From Bog-756 sp963769765 (GTDB taxonomy: Bacteria; Actinomycetota; Acidimicrobiia; Acidimicrobiales; RAAP-2), in contig CAVYNA010000006.1 in assembly GCA_963769765.1 (NCBI GenBank), forward strand, positions 308,436 through 372,435: a stretch of DNA of 64,000 bases, written 5' to 3'. The position numbers and the translations under genes are program-made. How positions within the stretch are numbered: position 1 is the stretch's first letter; every line of letters begins with the position of its first letter. This document shows, piece after piece, positions 8,382-17,264 of this stretch. The notes below the pieces were generated by a model that had not been told where the DNA came from, did not search any database, and was given only the letters and a program-made list of their open reading frames with translations.

Positions 8382-10406
8382 ATGGAGTCCCTCTGGCCTG
8401 CAATCGAGCCGCTCCTCGCCGGGGTCGAGAAGCCGGCCCGGTACATCGGTGGCGAGCTCGGCGCGCGGGAGGGCGAGCACCCGTCGGACGCATGCTCGTG
8501 GCTGCTCGTCTACCCCGACACCTACGAGATCGGCCTCCCCAACCAGGGGCTGCAGATCCTCTACGAGCTCCTCAACGAACGTGACGACGCGGTCGCCGAG
8601 CGGGCCTACGCCCCGTGGGTGGACATGGAGGCGGCCATGCGGGCGCGCCAGGTGCCTCTCTTCTCGCTCGAGAGCCACCTACCGGCGGCCGGCTTCGACG
8701 TGATCGCCTTCAACCTCTCGGCCGAGCTCGTCTACACCAACGTGCTCAACCTGCTCGACCTCGCCGGTGTGCCGGTGCGGTCGGACGACCGGTCGACCGA
8801 CCACCCGCTGGTGATCGCCGGTGGGCACTGCGCGTTCAACCCAGAGCCGCTCGCCGACTTCGTCGACTGCTTCGTCCTCGGCGACGGAGAGGAGGTGGTC
8901 GGTGAGATCAACGACCTCCTGGTCGCCGCCCGCGTCACGGTCGGCGGGCCGGGGGAGCCGTCGCGCGGGGAGCTGCTGGCGGCGCTCTCGCGGCTTCCGG
9001 GTGTCTACGTCCCGTCGTGCTACGAGCCGACGGGCCCGGCCGTGGGCGCTGCCCCGGCGCCGCTGCGCCCCCGCGACCCGGGCACGCCGTCCAGGGTCGA
9101 GAAGCGGACCATCGCCGACCTCGGGCAGTGGCCATACCCACGGCGCCAGCTGGTCCCGCTCATCGAAGTGGTCCACGACCGCCTCAACGTCGAGCTGTTC
9201 CGCGGTTGCACCCGAGGGTGCCGGTTCTGTCAGGCCGGCATGATCACGAGGCCGGTGCGCGAACGCCCGGCCGAGCAGGTCCGCACCATGGTGCGCGACG
9301 GTCTCCTCCGGACCGGCTACGACGAGGTCGCCCTCACCTCCCTCTCGAGCGCGGACTACTCGGGGATCGAAGAGACCGTCAGAGCGGTCGTCGAGGATCC
9401 GGCATGCTCCGGCCAGGTGTCGGTGAGCCTGCCGAGCCTCCGGGTCGACGCCTTCACCGTCGGCACGGCCGCGCAGATCCAACGGGTGCGCCGGACGGGC
9501 CTCACCTTCGCGCCCGAGGGCGGGACGTGGCGGATGCGCCAGGTCATCAACAAGCTGATCCGTGAGGAGGACCTCTACTCGGCCGTCGAGGCCGCCTTCA
9601 GCCAGGGGTGGAAGCGGGTCAAGCTCTACTTCCTCGTCGGGCTGCCCACCGAGACCGACGAGGACACCCTCGGCATCGTGCGGCTCGCGAGTCACTGCGT
9701 GTCCATCGGGCGCCGGTACCACAAGGGGGCGAGCGTCACCGCGTCGGTCGGCGGGTTCGTTCCGAAGCCCCACACACCGTTCCAGTGGTTCGGCCAGAAC
9801 ACGATCGAGGAGCTCACCCGCAAGATCCACCTGCTGCGGGACGCGGCCCGCCCGGTCCGGGGCCTCACGGTGCGCTGGCACGACCCGAAGGCCACTGCGG
9901 TCGAGGGCATCGTGAGCCGCGGCGACCGACGGATGGGCGCGGTGATCGAGCACGTCTGGCGGGCGGGGGGCACCTTTCAGGAGTGGTCCGAGCACTTCGA
10001 CCTCGGGCGCTGGACCGCGGCGCTCGCCGCCCACGGGATGAGCCTCGAGACGACCGTCTACCGCCACCGTGAGGAGGGGGAGGTCCTGCCCTGGGACCAC
10101 CTCTCGGCCGGCCTCCACCGGGACTTCCTCTGGCAGGACTGGCTGGATGCGCTCGCCGCCCACGGCCTCGAGGACTGCCGCTGGACCCCCTGCTACGACT
10201 GCGGGGCGTGCACCGGGTTCGGGGTCGAGCACGTGGTGGCCTCGGCGGTCCCGCCGGCCGGCGGCAGCCAGGGCACGGGCCAGGATCTCTCGGTCGGGGA
10301 CCGGATCCCGGTACGATTCCTCCAGACGGCACCTGTCGGGGTCGTCACCGGCCCCGTTCCGGCAGAGGAGATCGCTGTGCCGGTCGACGAAGAGATCAAG
10401 GCCTGA
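8382..10406 (+). CDS. TIGR03960-type radical SAM protein
   Basis: About 674 residues. An N-terminal B12-binding-like region (KPARYIGGELG; YPDTYEIGLPNQGLQILYE) is followed by a radical SAM core with the cluster motif CTRGCRFC (Cx3Cx2C, near residues 276-283) and a C-terminal region with CYDCGACTGFG. This matches the radical SAM family often found with, or fused to, a DUF2344 protein, and the DUF2344 gene starts 1 bp after this stop. The substrate is not known to me; proximity to RNase E/G and ribosomal protein genes hints at RNA or ribosome modification (inference). The alternative start is ATG 8370. Confidence 0.85.
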   Translation: MESLWPAIEPLLAGVEKPARYIGGELGAREGEHPSDACSWLLVYPDTYEIGLPNQGLQILYELLNERDDAVAERAYAPWVDMEAAMRARQVPLFSLESHLPAAGFDVIAFNLSAELVYTNVLNLLDLAGVPVRSDDRSTDHPLVIAGGHCAFNPEPLADFVDCFVLGDGEEVVGEINDLLVAARVTVGGPGEPSRGELLAALSRLPGVYVPSCYEPTGPAVGAAPAPLRPRDPGTPSRVEKRTIADLGQWPYPRRQLVPLIEVVHDRLNVELFRGCTRGCRFCQAGMITRPVRERPAEQVRTMVRDGLLRTGYDEVALTSLSSADYSGIEETVRAVVEDPACSGQVSVSLPSLRVDAFTVGTAAQIQRVRRTGLTFAPEGGTWRMRQVINKLIREEDLYSAVEAAFSQGWKRVKLYFLVGLPTETDEDTLGIVRLASHCVSIGRRYHKGASVTASVGGFVPKPHTPFQWFGQNTIEELTRKIHLLRDAARPVRGLTVRWHDPKATAVEGIVSRGDRRMGAVIEHVWRAGGTFQEWSEHFDLGRWTAALAAHGMSLETTVYRHREEGEVLPWDHLSAGLHRDFLWQDWLDALAAHGLEDCRWTPCYDCGACTGFGVEHVVASAVPPAGGSQGTGQDLSVGDRIPVRFLQTAPVGVVTGPVPAEEIAVPVDEEIKA

Positions 10407-10407
10407 C

Positions 10408-11196
10408 GTGCGCATCCGGTTCCGATTCGCCAAGCTCGGCAGGATCCGATTCACCAGCCAGCGCGACGTGGCCCGGATGTGGGAGCGGGCCCTGCGGCGG
10501 GCGGAGCTGCCGGTCTCGTACACCGGCGGTTTCTCGCCGAGACCGCAGCTGAGCTTCGGCCTCGCCCTCCCGACCGGGTGCGAGTCGCTCGCCGAGTACG
10601 TGGACGTGGCCTTCGACGAGGTGCGGGCAGGCGACGGAGACCTCGACGTCGAGGTCCTGGTCGAGCGCATCTCGGACCTGTTCCCCCGGGGCATCGAGGT
10701 GACGGCCGCCGCCGTGGTCGGGAGAGAGGAGAGCTCCCTCCAACAGGTGGTGACCGCATGCTCGTGGGTGCTCGACCTGCGTGGCGTGACGGCGCCCGCG
10801 CTCGGAGGCGCAGCCGAAGTCCTGCTCGCCTCCGGGCACGTCCCCGTCGTGCGTGAGCGCAAGGGACGGATCGAAGAGGACGACCTCCGCCCGTCGGTGC
10901 TCGCCCTCGGGCTCGACCCGGGGGCGCCGATCGGTGACGGCCAGGTCCGCCTGGTGGCCGACCTCGCCACGCGGCCGCGCGGCGTCCGGCCGAAGGAATT
11001 GCTCGGCGCTCTCGACGCGATCGGCGCGTCGGGCTCGGCGGCGGGGACGTGGAAGTGGGGGAGCCCGGTGCTCGACCGGGCGTGCAGGACGCAACAGTGG
11101 ATCGAGCGCGACGGACTCCGTGAGGAGCCACTCCGACCCCGGGGTGTGCCGACGGACGACCACCGCGCCGCGCACGTCTTGGAGCGTGCGTCGTGA
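10408..11196 (+). CDS. DUF2344 radical SAM-linked protein
   Basis: 262 residues starting VRIRFRFAKLGRIRFTSQRD with the conserved stretch YTGGFSPRPQLSFGLALP, characteristic of DUF2344 (TIGR03936). The family occurs next to or fused with TIGR03960 radical SAM proteins and is presumed to act with them, though no activity is established that I know of. GTG 10408 begins one base after the upstream stop, indicating translational coupling. The open frame extends upstream inside the radical SAM gene but has no conserved sequence there. Confidence 0.88.
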   Translation: MRIRFRFAKLGRIRFTSQRDVARMWERALRRAELPVSYTGGFSPRPQLSFGLALPTGCESLAEYVDVAFDEVRAGDGDLDVEVLVERISDLFPRGIEVTAAAVVGREESSLQQVVTACSWVLDLRGVTAPALGGAAEVLLASGHVPVVRERKGRIEEDDLRPSVLALGLDPGAPIGDGQVRLVADLATRPRGVRPKELLGALDAIGASGSAAGTWKWGSPVLDRACRTQQWIERDGLREEPLRPRGVPTDDHRAAHVLERAS

Positions 11197-11217
11197 GCAG
11201 GATTGAAAGGGAATTCG

Positions 11218-13065
11218 ATGGCAGAAGGATCAGCCAGGCAGCCGCTGGAGCTTCCAGCGGAGCCGGGTCGACCGGACCCGGACAGGGCCGCAGCCGACCG
11301 CGACCAGGCCGTTTCGACGGCGACGGGGCCGCCCCGCACTGAGGGCTCCGATCAGCAGGCCGACGGCCCTGACGGTGCACCGGCTCCGGGCGCCCGGCCC
11401 CGGCGCCGGCGCGGGTCACGTGGCGGGCGCGGTCGTCCGAAGCCGGCCACCCCGGAGGGCGCGGGCACCGGTGCGCCGGGAGTCGCGACGGTCTCGGACG
11501 GCGCGACGGAGCCGGTGGTGACCGCGGTGCCACGTCAGCCGCCACGTCCGGGCGGCGAGCGCCCGAAGATCGGCGACACGAGGCCGGCGCCGCCCGGCGG
11601 AGCACCCGTGTCCCCCCCACCGGGTCAGGGCAACGGTGCACCGGGGCGGACGCGCCAGCGTGGAGGAGGCGGTCGGACCGCGACTTCGGCACGCGTCCCC
11701 GAAGGACCGGCCGCCTCCCCGGTGGCCGCGCGTCGCCAGGCGGGGGAGCCGCGGGCTGAGGGGCGCCGCGGTGGCCGCGAGCGGCGCGGCAAGGCGGTCG
11801 GTCGGTATCTCATCTGCGTGCACGTCCGGCCGGAGATGACCCAGATCGCGCTGCTCGAGGGTCGGACCCTCGTCGAGCACTACATCTCGCGCGAAGCCGA
11901 CGACGCCACCCAGATCGACGGGAACATCTACCGCGGCCGGGTGCAGAACGTGCTGCCCGGCATGGAGGCGGCCTTCATCGACATCGGCACGCCGAAGAAC
12001 GCCGTCCTGTACCACGGTGACGTCCGCTACGACGCCGACGACGTCGAGACGTCCCGCGCGGGCCAACCGAGGATCGAACAGCTCCTCCGTCCGGGGCAGA
12101 CCATCCTCTGCCAGGTCACGAAGAACCCGATCGGCGCGAAGGGCGCGCGCCTCACCCAGGAGGTCTCCCTCCCCGGTCGGTTCGTCGTCCTCGTCCCGAA
12201 CTCCACCGCGTATGGGATCTCCAAGCGGCTCGACGACACCGAGCGCAAGCGCCTCCGCCGGATCGTCGACGCGGTCCGACCGGCAGGCCACGGCCTCATC
12301 GTGCGGACCGCGGCAGCCGGGGCCACCGCCGAGGAGCTCGGCGCGGACGTCGAGCGGCTCGTCGGGCAGTGGGAGGCAATCGCGGCGGCGTCCCTGAAGG
12401 GTCAGGGCCCGGCCCTCCTCTACCGCGAGCCCGACATCGCGGTCCGGGTGATCCGCGAGGAGCTCAACCGTGAGTACCGGGCGGTGGTCATCGACGACCG
12501 CGACCTCTTCGAACAGGTCCGCGAGTACGTCGGTGCCGTCAACCCGGAGCTCGCCGACCGGGTCGAGTACTACGACCCCGAGGTCGAGGCCCTGCCCGTC
12601 TTCGAGCAGTACCACGTGCACGAGCAGCTCCACAAAGCCCTCGACCGCAAGGTCTACCTGCCCTCGGGCGGGTCCCTCGTGATCGACCGGACAGAAGCGC
12701 TCACGGTGATCGACGTCAACACGGGTAAGAACGTCGGCACGACCAACCTCGAGGAGACGGTCACCCGGAACAACCTCGAGGCGGCCGAGGAGGTCGCCCG
12801 CCAGCTCCGGCTCCGGGACATCGGCGGCATCATCGTCATCGACTTCATCGACATGGAGGTGAAGGAGAACCGGGACAAGGTGGGAAGCGCCCTCCGGTCG
12901 GCCCTCGCCCGGGACAAGACGCGGACCCAGGTCTTCGACATCTCGGAGCTGGGACTCGTCGAGATGACTCGCAAGCGGATCTCCGAGGGCCTGATCGAGT
13001 CGCTCTCGACCACCTGCGAGATCTGCGGTGGGCGGGGAATCGTGTTCACCGATCCCGAGCTGTAG
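11218..13065 (+). CDS. rng: Ribonuclease E/G
   Basis: Endoribonuclease for mRNA turnover and rRNA/tRNA processing. Of 615 residues, the first ~190 are a disordered Arg/Gly/Pro-rich extension. An S1-containing segment follows (GRYLICVHVRPEMTQIALLE; GNIYRGRVQNVLPGMEAAFI). The catalytic domain has metal-binding aspartates in VIDVNTGK (D499) and IVIDFIDM (about D542), and the Zn-link CEIC (C600, C603). The chosen start is ATG 11218, 7 nt after GAAAGGG; an in-frame TTG at 11203 lacks a good site. The arrangement rng-rplU-rpmA-obg is common in actinobacteria. The short tail after the Zn-link is more like RNase G than long RNase E. Confidence 0.94.
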   Translation: MAEGSARQPLELPAEPGRPDPDRAAADRDQAVSTATGPPRTEGSDQQADGPDGAPAPGARPRRRRGSRGGRGRPKPATPEGAGTGAPGVATVSDGATEPVVTAVPRQPPRPGGERPKIGDTRPAPPGGAPVSPPPGQGNGAPGRTRQRGGGGRTATSARVPEGPAASPVAARRQAGEPRAEGRRGGRERRGKAVGRYLICVHVRPEMTQIALLEGRTLVEHYISREADDATQIDGNIYRGRVQNVLPGMEAAFIDIGTPKNAVLYHGDVRYDADDVETSRAGQPRIEQLLRPGQTILCQVTKNPIGAKGARLTQEVSLPGRFVVLVPNSTAYGISKRLDDTERKRLRRIVDAVRPAGHGLIVRTAAAGATAEELGADVERLVGQWEAIAAASLKGQGPALLYREPDIAVRVIREELNREYRAVVIDDRDLFEQVREYVGAVNPELADRVEYYDPEVEALPVFEQYHVHEQLHKALDRKVYLPSGGSLVIDRTEALTVIDVNTGKNVGTTNLEETVTRNNLEAAEEVARQLRLRDIGGIIVIDFIDMEVKENRDKVGSALRSALARDKTRTQVFDISELGLVEMTRKRISEGLIESLSTTCEICGGRGIVFTDPEL

Positions 13066-13068
13066 ACT
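13063..13068 (+). promoter_or_regulatory. Putative -10 box for rplU
   Basis: TAGACT overlaps the stop codon of the RNase gene and ends 9 nt before ATG 13078. It fits the leaderless pattern repeated across the window. The -35 region is poor, so read-through from upstream is also possible. Confidence 0.4.
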
Positions 13069-13077
13069 CTCCTTCCT

Positions 13078-13392
13078 ATGTACGCCGTCATCAGGGCCGG
13101 AGGGAAACAAGAACGGGTTGCCGAGGGCCAGGAGGTCCGGGTGGACCTGCTCGCGGCCCAGCCGGGCGAGCAGGTGACCTTCACCCCGGTGCTGGTGGTC
13201 GACGGTGACACCGTGCTTGCCACGCCCGAGCAGCTGGCCGGCTCGTCGGTGACCGCCACGGTGCTGGACGAGACGCTCGGACCGAAGATCACGGGCTACA
13301 CGTACAAGGCGAAGGCGAGGCAGTCCACCAGGTGGGGCCATCGCCAGCGCTACTCGACCGTCGCGATCACGGCCATCACCCCGGCCAGCTGA
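13078..13392 (+). CDS. rplU: 50S ribosomal protein L21
   Basis: 104 residues starting MYAVIRAGGKQERVAEGQEV, the canonical L21 N-terminus, and ending with the basic segment KAKARQSTRWGHRQRYS. It binds 23S rRNA. It lies directly before rpmA (L27), as in almost all bacteria. The start is ATG 13078 with no obvious Shine-Dalgarno sequence; a TAGACT box upstream suggests a leaderless start. Confidence 0.97.
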   Translation: MYAVIRAGGKQERVAEGQEVRVDLLAAQPGEQVTFTPVLVVDGDTVLATPEQLAGSSVTATVLDETLGPKITGYTYKAKARQSTRWGHRQRYSTVAITAITPAS

Positions 13393-13434
13393 TCCCGGGC
13401 GCATCCGCCCGGTCATCAACGAGGAGCACCAACC

Positions 13435-13689
13435 ATGTCAAAGACCAAAGGCGGCGGTTCGACCCGCAACGGCCGCGACTCGAACGCCCAGCGGCTCGGT
13501 GTGAAGGCGTTCGGCGGGACGACGGTGCACGCCGGGGCGATCCTGGTGCGCCAGCGTGGCACCAAATTCCACCCCGGCCTCAACGTCGGGCTCGGCGGCG
13601 ACGACACGCTCTTCGCGCTCGCCGACGGGACGGTGCGTTTTTCCAACCGGCGCGGTCGCAAACTGGTCGACGTCGTCGCCGGCGACTGA
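13435..13689 (+). CDS. rpmA: 50S ribosomal protein L27
   Basis: 84 residues, SKTKGGGSTRNGRDSNAQRL at the N-terminus followed by GVKAFGGTTVHAGAILVRQR, diagnostic of L27, whose N-terminal tail reaches the peptidyl-transferase centre. The ribosome-binding site is GAGGAG before ATG 13435. The gap to rplU is 42 bp, consistent with one operon. Confidence 0.97.
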   Translation: MSKTKGGGSTRNGRDSNAQRLGVKAFGGTTVHAGAILVRQRGTKFHPGLNVGLGGDDTLFALADGTVRFSNRRGRKLVDVVAGD

Positions 13690-13694
13690 CCCGC

Positions 13695-14441
13695 GTGTCA
13701 CCCAGCCGGACCCTCGAGTTCGAGGGGTGCGTGAACTTCCGCGACCTCGGCGGCTACGTGACCGCCGACGGCAGGCAGATCGACTGGCGCCGGCTCTTCC
13801 GGGCCGACGGGCTGACCAGGTTGACCGAGGCGGACCGCGCCAGGCTGATCGAGCTCCGAGTAGCCACGGTCATCGACCTGCGAACCAACGAGGAGGCGAC
13901 CCAACGCGGCCGCTTCCCGGTCGACGCCGTGCCGGTCCGCTACGTGGACCTGCCCCTCACCGACGTGCTGCCGGCGCCCGAGGAGCTGCCCGACTGGCGT
14001 GAGGGCACCTACGTCGCGTCGCGCTACGTGGCGATGGTCGACGAAGGCGGCCCGATGCTGACCCGGGCGATCGAGGTGCTGGCGACGAGCGGTTCGCTGC
14101 CGGCCGTGGTGCACTGCAGCGCCGGCAAGGACCGCACCGGCGTGCTCTCGGCACTGCTGCTCGCCTTCCTCGGTGTGCCCGACGAGACGATCGCCGCGGA
14201 CTATGCGCTCTCCGCCGCAGCGATGGAGCAGCTCCTCGAGCGGCTCCGGGCCGAGTACCCCGACGCGTCGGAGACCGTTGAGCAGTTCGCCCCTGCCATT
14301 CTGCACGCGGCGCCCGAGACGATGACGGCGTTCCTCGCCGCGATGCGGGACGCCTACGGCACCTACGAGCAGCTCGCCGACGCGCTCGGCGTCACCGATG
14401 CGATCGGACGCCTCCGCGACGAGGTGCTGGTCGCGGCCTGA
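13695..14441 (+). CDS. Tyrosine-protein phosphatase (Y_phosphatase3 type)
   Basis: 248 residues. The P-loop phosphatase signature HCSAGKDRTG is at about 140-149, with nucleophile C141 and R147. The N-terminal motif NFRDLGGY plus DLRTNEE identifies the family of secreted or cytoplasmic tyrosine/phosphoinositide phosphatases such as mycobacterial PtpB. No signal peptide is visible, so a cytosolic role is likely. GTG 13695 lies 5 bp after rpmA; the open frame extends further upstream through rpmA but has no conserved sequence there. The physiological substrate cannot be inferred from context. Confidence 0.88.
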   Translation: MSPSRTLEFEGCVNFRDLGGYVTADGRQIDWRRLFRADGLTRLTEADRARLIELRVATVIDLRTNEEATQRGRFPVDAVPVRYVDLPLTDVLPAPEELPDWREGTYVASRYVAMVDEGGPMLTRAIEVLATSGSLPAVVHCSAGKDRTGVLSALLLAFLGVPDETIAADYALSAAAMEQLLERLRAEYPDASETVEQFAPAILHAAPETMTAFLAAMRDAYGTYEQLADALGVTDAIGRLRDEVLVAA

Positions 14442-14481
14442 CCGACCGGCTGCGGCGCCAGGACCGGGCGGGGTCGGTCAG

Positions 14482-14487
14482 TAGGAT
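14482..14487 (+). promoter_or_regulatory. Putative -10 box for obgE
   Basis: TAGGAT ends 8 nt before ATG 14496 and there is no Shine-Dalgarno sequence, consistent with a leaderless transcript. No convincing -35 is seen. Confidence 0.4.
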
Positions 14488-14495
14488 CGTCGACG

Positions 14496-15797
14496 ATGGC
14501 CGGCTTCGTCGATGAGGCACAACTCCATGTGAAGGCCGGCGACGGCGGCGCCGGCGCGGTCGCGTTCCGACGCGAGGCCCATGTCGACAAGGGCGGACCT
14601 GACGGCGGCGACGGTGGGCGGGGCGGTGACGTCTGGTTGGTCGCCACCACCAACCAGTCCTCGCTCCTTGCGTTCCGCGACCATCCCCATCGCCGCGGGG
14701 GCGACGGCGGTCACGGTGGTGGCAAGCGGCGACACGGCGCCCGGGGAGCCGATCTCGAGGTCCCGGTCCCGGTCGGCACGAGGGTCCACCGCAGGAACGA
14801 AGGAATCGTCTGCGATCTCGCGACGCACGGTGCCCGCTGGGTGGCGGGCCGCGGCGGGCGTGGGGGCCGTGGCAACGCGAGCTTCCTCAGCAACCGGCGC
14901 CGGGCGCCGGCCTTCGCCGAGCAGGGGGAGCGGGGCCACGAGGAGTGGTTCGACCTCGAGCTTGCGCTGGTCGCGGACGTCGCGCTGGTCGGCTTCCCCA
15001 ACGCCGGCAAGTCGACGCTGATCTCGCGGATCTCTGCGGCGACGCCGAAGATCGCGGCGTACCCCTTCACGACCCTCGAGCCACACCTCGGCGTCGTGCG
15101 CACGCAGGACGGGGACTTCACGGTGGCCGACATCCCCGGGCTCGTCGAAGGCGCGTCGGAGGGCAAGGGCCTCGGTCACCGGTTCCTCCGGCACATCACA
15201 CGGGCTCGGGTGCTCGCGATCCTCACCGAGCTCGACCCCGACGCGGAGGTCGGACCGGCCGGACAGCTCGCGGTCCTCCTCGACGAGCTCGGCAGTTACG
15301 AACCCGACCTGCTCCTCCGCCCCCGTCTCGTGGTCGGCTCGAAGGTGGATCTCTGCGGTCCGGACGGACCGTCGCTCTCCGACGGCTTCCGGCCAGACCA
15401 CGTCGTCTCGGCCGCGACCGGCCAGGGGATCGACCGGCTCGTCGTCGCGCTCGGGGCACTGGTCACCGAGGCGCGCGCGGCGGAGCCGGTCCCGGACGAG
15501 GCTCCCGTGCTCCACCGGCCTCTGCCGGAGGGCTTCACGGTGGAGCGCACCGGTGAGGGGACCTACCGGGTGGTCGGCACGCCGGCCGAGCGGGCGGTCG
15601 CCCTCAACGACCTGACCACCGACGAAGCGGCAGCGTTCGTGCAAGAGCGCCTCGCCCGCCTCGGCGTCGACCGCGCCCTCGCCCGGGCGGGCGCCCACGA
15701 CGGCGACCTCGTCGAGATCGGGGAGCTCTCCTTCACCTGGTACCGCGACCAGCCGGAGTTCACCGGCGAGCCGGTAAGGCGCCGGCGCCGGAGATGA
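14496..15797 (+). CDS. obgE: GTPase ObgE/CgtA
   Basis: Ribosome-associated GTPase acting in 50S maturation and the stringent response. The 433 residues comprise the glycine-rich Obg fold (1 to about 160: KAGDGGAGAVAFRREA, GGDGGHGGGKRRHGARG), the GTPase domain with G1 GFPNAGKST near 166-174, switch/G3 ADIPGLVEGA, a G4-like VGSKVD, and a C-terminal OCT domain (FTVERTGEGTYRVVG). Its last 4 bases overlap proB, so the two are translationally coupled. The start is ATG 14496. Confidence 0.96.
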   Translation: MAGFVDEAQLHVKAGDGGAGAVAFRREAHVDKGGPDGGDGGRGGDVWLVATTNQSSLLAFRDHPHRRGGDGGHGGGKRRHGARGADLEVPVPVGTRVHRRNEGIVCDLATHGARWVAGRGGRGGRGNASFLSNRRRAPAFAEQGERGHEEWFDLELALVADVALVGFPNAGKSTLISRISAATPKIAAYPFTTLEPHLGVVRTQDGDFTVADIPGLVEGASEGKGLGHRFLRHITRARVLAILTELDPDAEVGPAGQLAVLLDELGSYEPDLLLRPRLVVGSKVDLCGPDGPSLSDGFRPDHVVSAATGQGIDRLVVALGALVTEARAAEPVPDEAPVLHRPLPEGFTVERTGEGTYRVVGTPAERAVALNDLTTDEAAAFVQERLARLGVDRALARAGAHDGDLVEIGELSFTWYRDQPEFTGEPVRRRRRR

Positions 15798-16912
15798 GCG
15801 CGGAAGCGGGCGGTGCACCCGCGACCGTGGTGGTCAAGATCGGATCCTCCTCGGTGACCGACGCGGCCGGTGACGTCGACGCCGGCGCGATCACCAAGGT
15901 CGCGGGCGAGGTCGCGGAGGCCCGCACCCGTGGCCTCCGGGTCGTCGTGGTCACGTCGGGGGCGATCGCAGCAGGGTGGACGAGCCTCGCACCGGGCCGG
16001 CCGCGCCCGTCGGATCCCGCGACCCTCCAGGCCGTCTCGGCGGTCGGCCAGCACCGGCTGATGGGGGTCTGGAACGACGCCCTCGAGGTCCACGGACTTG
16101 TCGCCGGCCAGGTGCTCCTCGCCCCGCTCGACTTCGTCCACCGGAGCCAGTACCTGCACGCGCGCAAGACGCTCAGCCGCCTGCTCGAGCTCGGCGTGGT
16201 GCCCGTGGTCAACGAGAACGACGCGGTGGCCGACGAAGAGATCCGGTTCGGCGACAACGACCGGCTCGCGGCACTGGTCGCGCACCTGGTCGGTGCCGAG
16301 CTCCTGGTTCTGCTCACCGACACGGCGGGCCTGTTCACCGAGGACCCGCGTCGCACCGGCGGCGGCTCGTTGATCGAGGAGGTCGTCGAGATCGACCACG
16401 AGCTCGAGCGCATCGCCGGGGGTCCGGGCAGCGTGATGGGCAGTGGCGGCATGGGGTCGAAGCTCGCGGCCGCCAAGATCGCGGTCTGGTCGGGCATCGA
16501 GGCGGTCATCGCGGATGCGAGCCACCCCGGCGTGCTCGACGCGGTGCTCTCCGCTGCACCGGGAGTGGGCACCCGGTTCCGTCCCTCCGAGCGACGCCTT
16601 CCGGCTCGGAAGCTCTGGATCGCCTTCGCGGTCGGGTCGTCGGGGACGATCGTGGTCGACGACGGGGCGCGCCGGGCCCTCGTCGAGCGTGGTCGCTCGC
16701 TGCTCCCCGCGGGAGTGGTCTCGAGCTCCGGTGCCTTCGGCGTCGACGACGCCGTCGAGATCGCCGATCCAGCCGGCGGGATCTTCGCGAAGGGCCTGGT
16801 GCGCCAGAGCGCCACGGTCGTCGCCCGGTGGGCGGGACGACGTTCCGAGGAGCTGCCCGACGACGTCCCGACGGAGGTCGTCCACCGTGACGACCTGGTG
16901 GTCCTGATCTGA
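15794..16912 (+). CDS. proB: Glutamate 5-kinase
   Basis: First step of proline synthesis, phosphorylating glutamate. The 372 residues form an amino-acid-kinase domain (VVVKIGSSSVTDAAG at the N-terminus, VVNENDAVADEEIRFGDND, GSGGMGSKLAAAKIAVWSG) and a C-terminal PUA domain (about 280-360), the long form seen in actinobacteria. ATG 15794 overlaps the obgE stop. proA follows 352 bp later with its own probable promoter. Confidence 0.96.
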   Translation: MSAEAGGAPATVVVKIGSSSVTDAAGDVDAGAITKVAGEVAEARTRGLRVVVVTSGAIAAGWTSLAPGRPRPSDPATLQAVSAVGQHRLMGVWNDALEVHGLVAGQVLLAPLDFVHRSQYLHARKTLSRLLELGVVPVVNENDAVADEEIRFGDNDRLAALVAHLVGAELLVLLTDTAGLFTEDPRRTGGGSLIEEVVEIDHELERIAGGPGSVMGSGGMGSKLAAAKIAVWSGIEAVIADASHPGVLDAVLSAAPGVGTRFRPSERRLPARKLWIAFAVGSSGTIVVDDGARRALVERGRSLLPAGVVSSSGAFGVDDAVEIADPAGGIFAKGLVRQSATVVARWAGRRSEELPDDVPTEVVHRDDLVVLI

Positions 16913-17013
16913 GCGTCGGTGCGTCGGCCGGCTGGGTGGACCACACGCCGTCCACGATGGAACACGTCGGTCGATCCCTGCGGGACCCGGCGTCGGGTGA
17001 TGTGTTTCTGGTG

Positions 17014-17072
17014 ACATACATCAGGTGATGTATGTAGATGTACGTAGATGTATGTAGATGTATGTAGATGTA
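17014..17072. repeat. Perfect palindrome plus 10-bp tandem repeats in the proB-proA gap
   Basis: The 352-bp gap 16913-17264 holds no convincing gene. It contains a perfect inverted repeat, ACATACATCA (17014-17023) and TGATGTATGT (17026-17035), separated by GG. This runs straight into about 4.6 tandem copies of the 10-mer GATGTATGTA (17027-17072; one copy has C for T). A further TGATGTGT half-site lies about 27 bp upstream of the downstream arm. Ten-base periodicity puts every copy on one face of the helix, as with operators for ribbon-helix-helix or similar repressors. The tract is AT-rich in very GC-rich DNA. Its role is unknown; control of proA is the simplest guess. Confidence 0.7.
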
Positions 17073-17252
17073 CCCCCGAATTGGAGACCACCCGCACGTG
17101 GTCGTCCAAAGACCCACGGCGCTCAGGGGTGTGTCAGCCGGTCCCACGCCCCAGGCCGACGGAACCCGCAGTTCCCAGGTCGGTCGTCACTTGGCGGGGC
17201 TCGGAGGCGGTGGACCAGGAAGGTTCGACACGGTGCTCCCTCGGCGGGCCGG

Positions 17253-17258
17253 TACGCT
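17253..17258 (+). promoter_or_regulatory. Putative -10 box for proA
   Basis: TACGCT ends 6 nt before GTG 17265, with no ribosome-binding site between, which fixes 17265 as the probable leaderless start. It lies about 180 bp downstream of the tandem-repeat tract. Confidence 0.45.
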
Positions 17259-17264
17259 GACACG

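Noticed and set aside
8679..11339. Long minus-strand open frame opposite the radical SAM genes
   Set aside because: Mirror of conserved plus-strand genes; no motif, no start context.
17027..17072. CRISPR-like array
   Set aside because: Repeats are 10 bp with no spacers.
15563..17109. Minus-strand frames containing YIYVHLHTS-like repeats
   Set aside because: They only translate the 10-bp DNA repeat and the antisense of proB; not conserved sequence.
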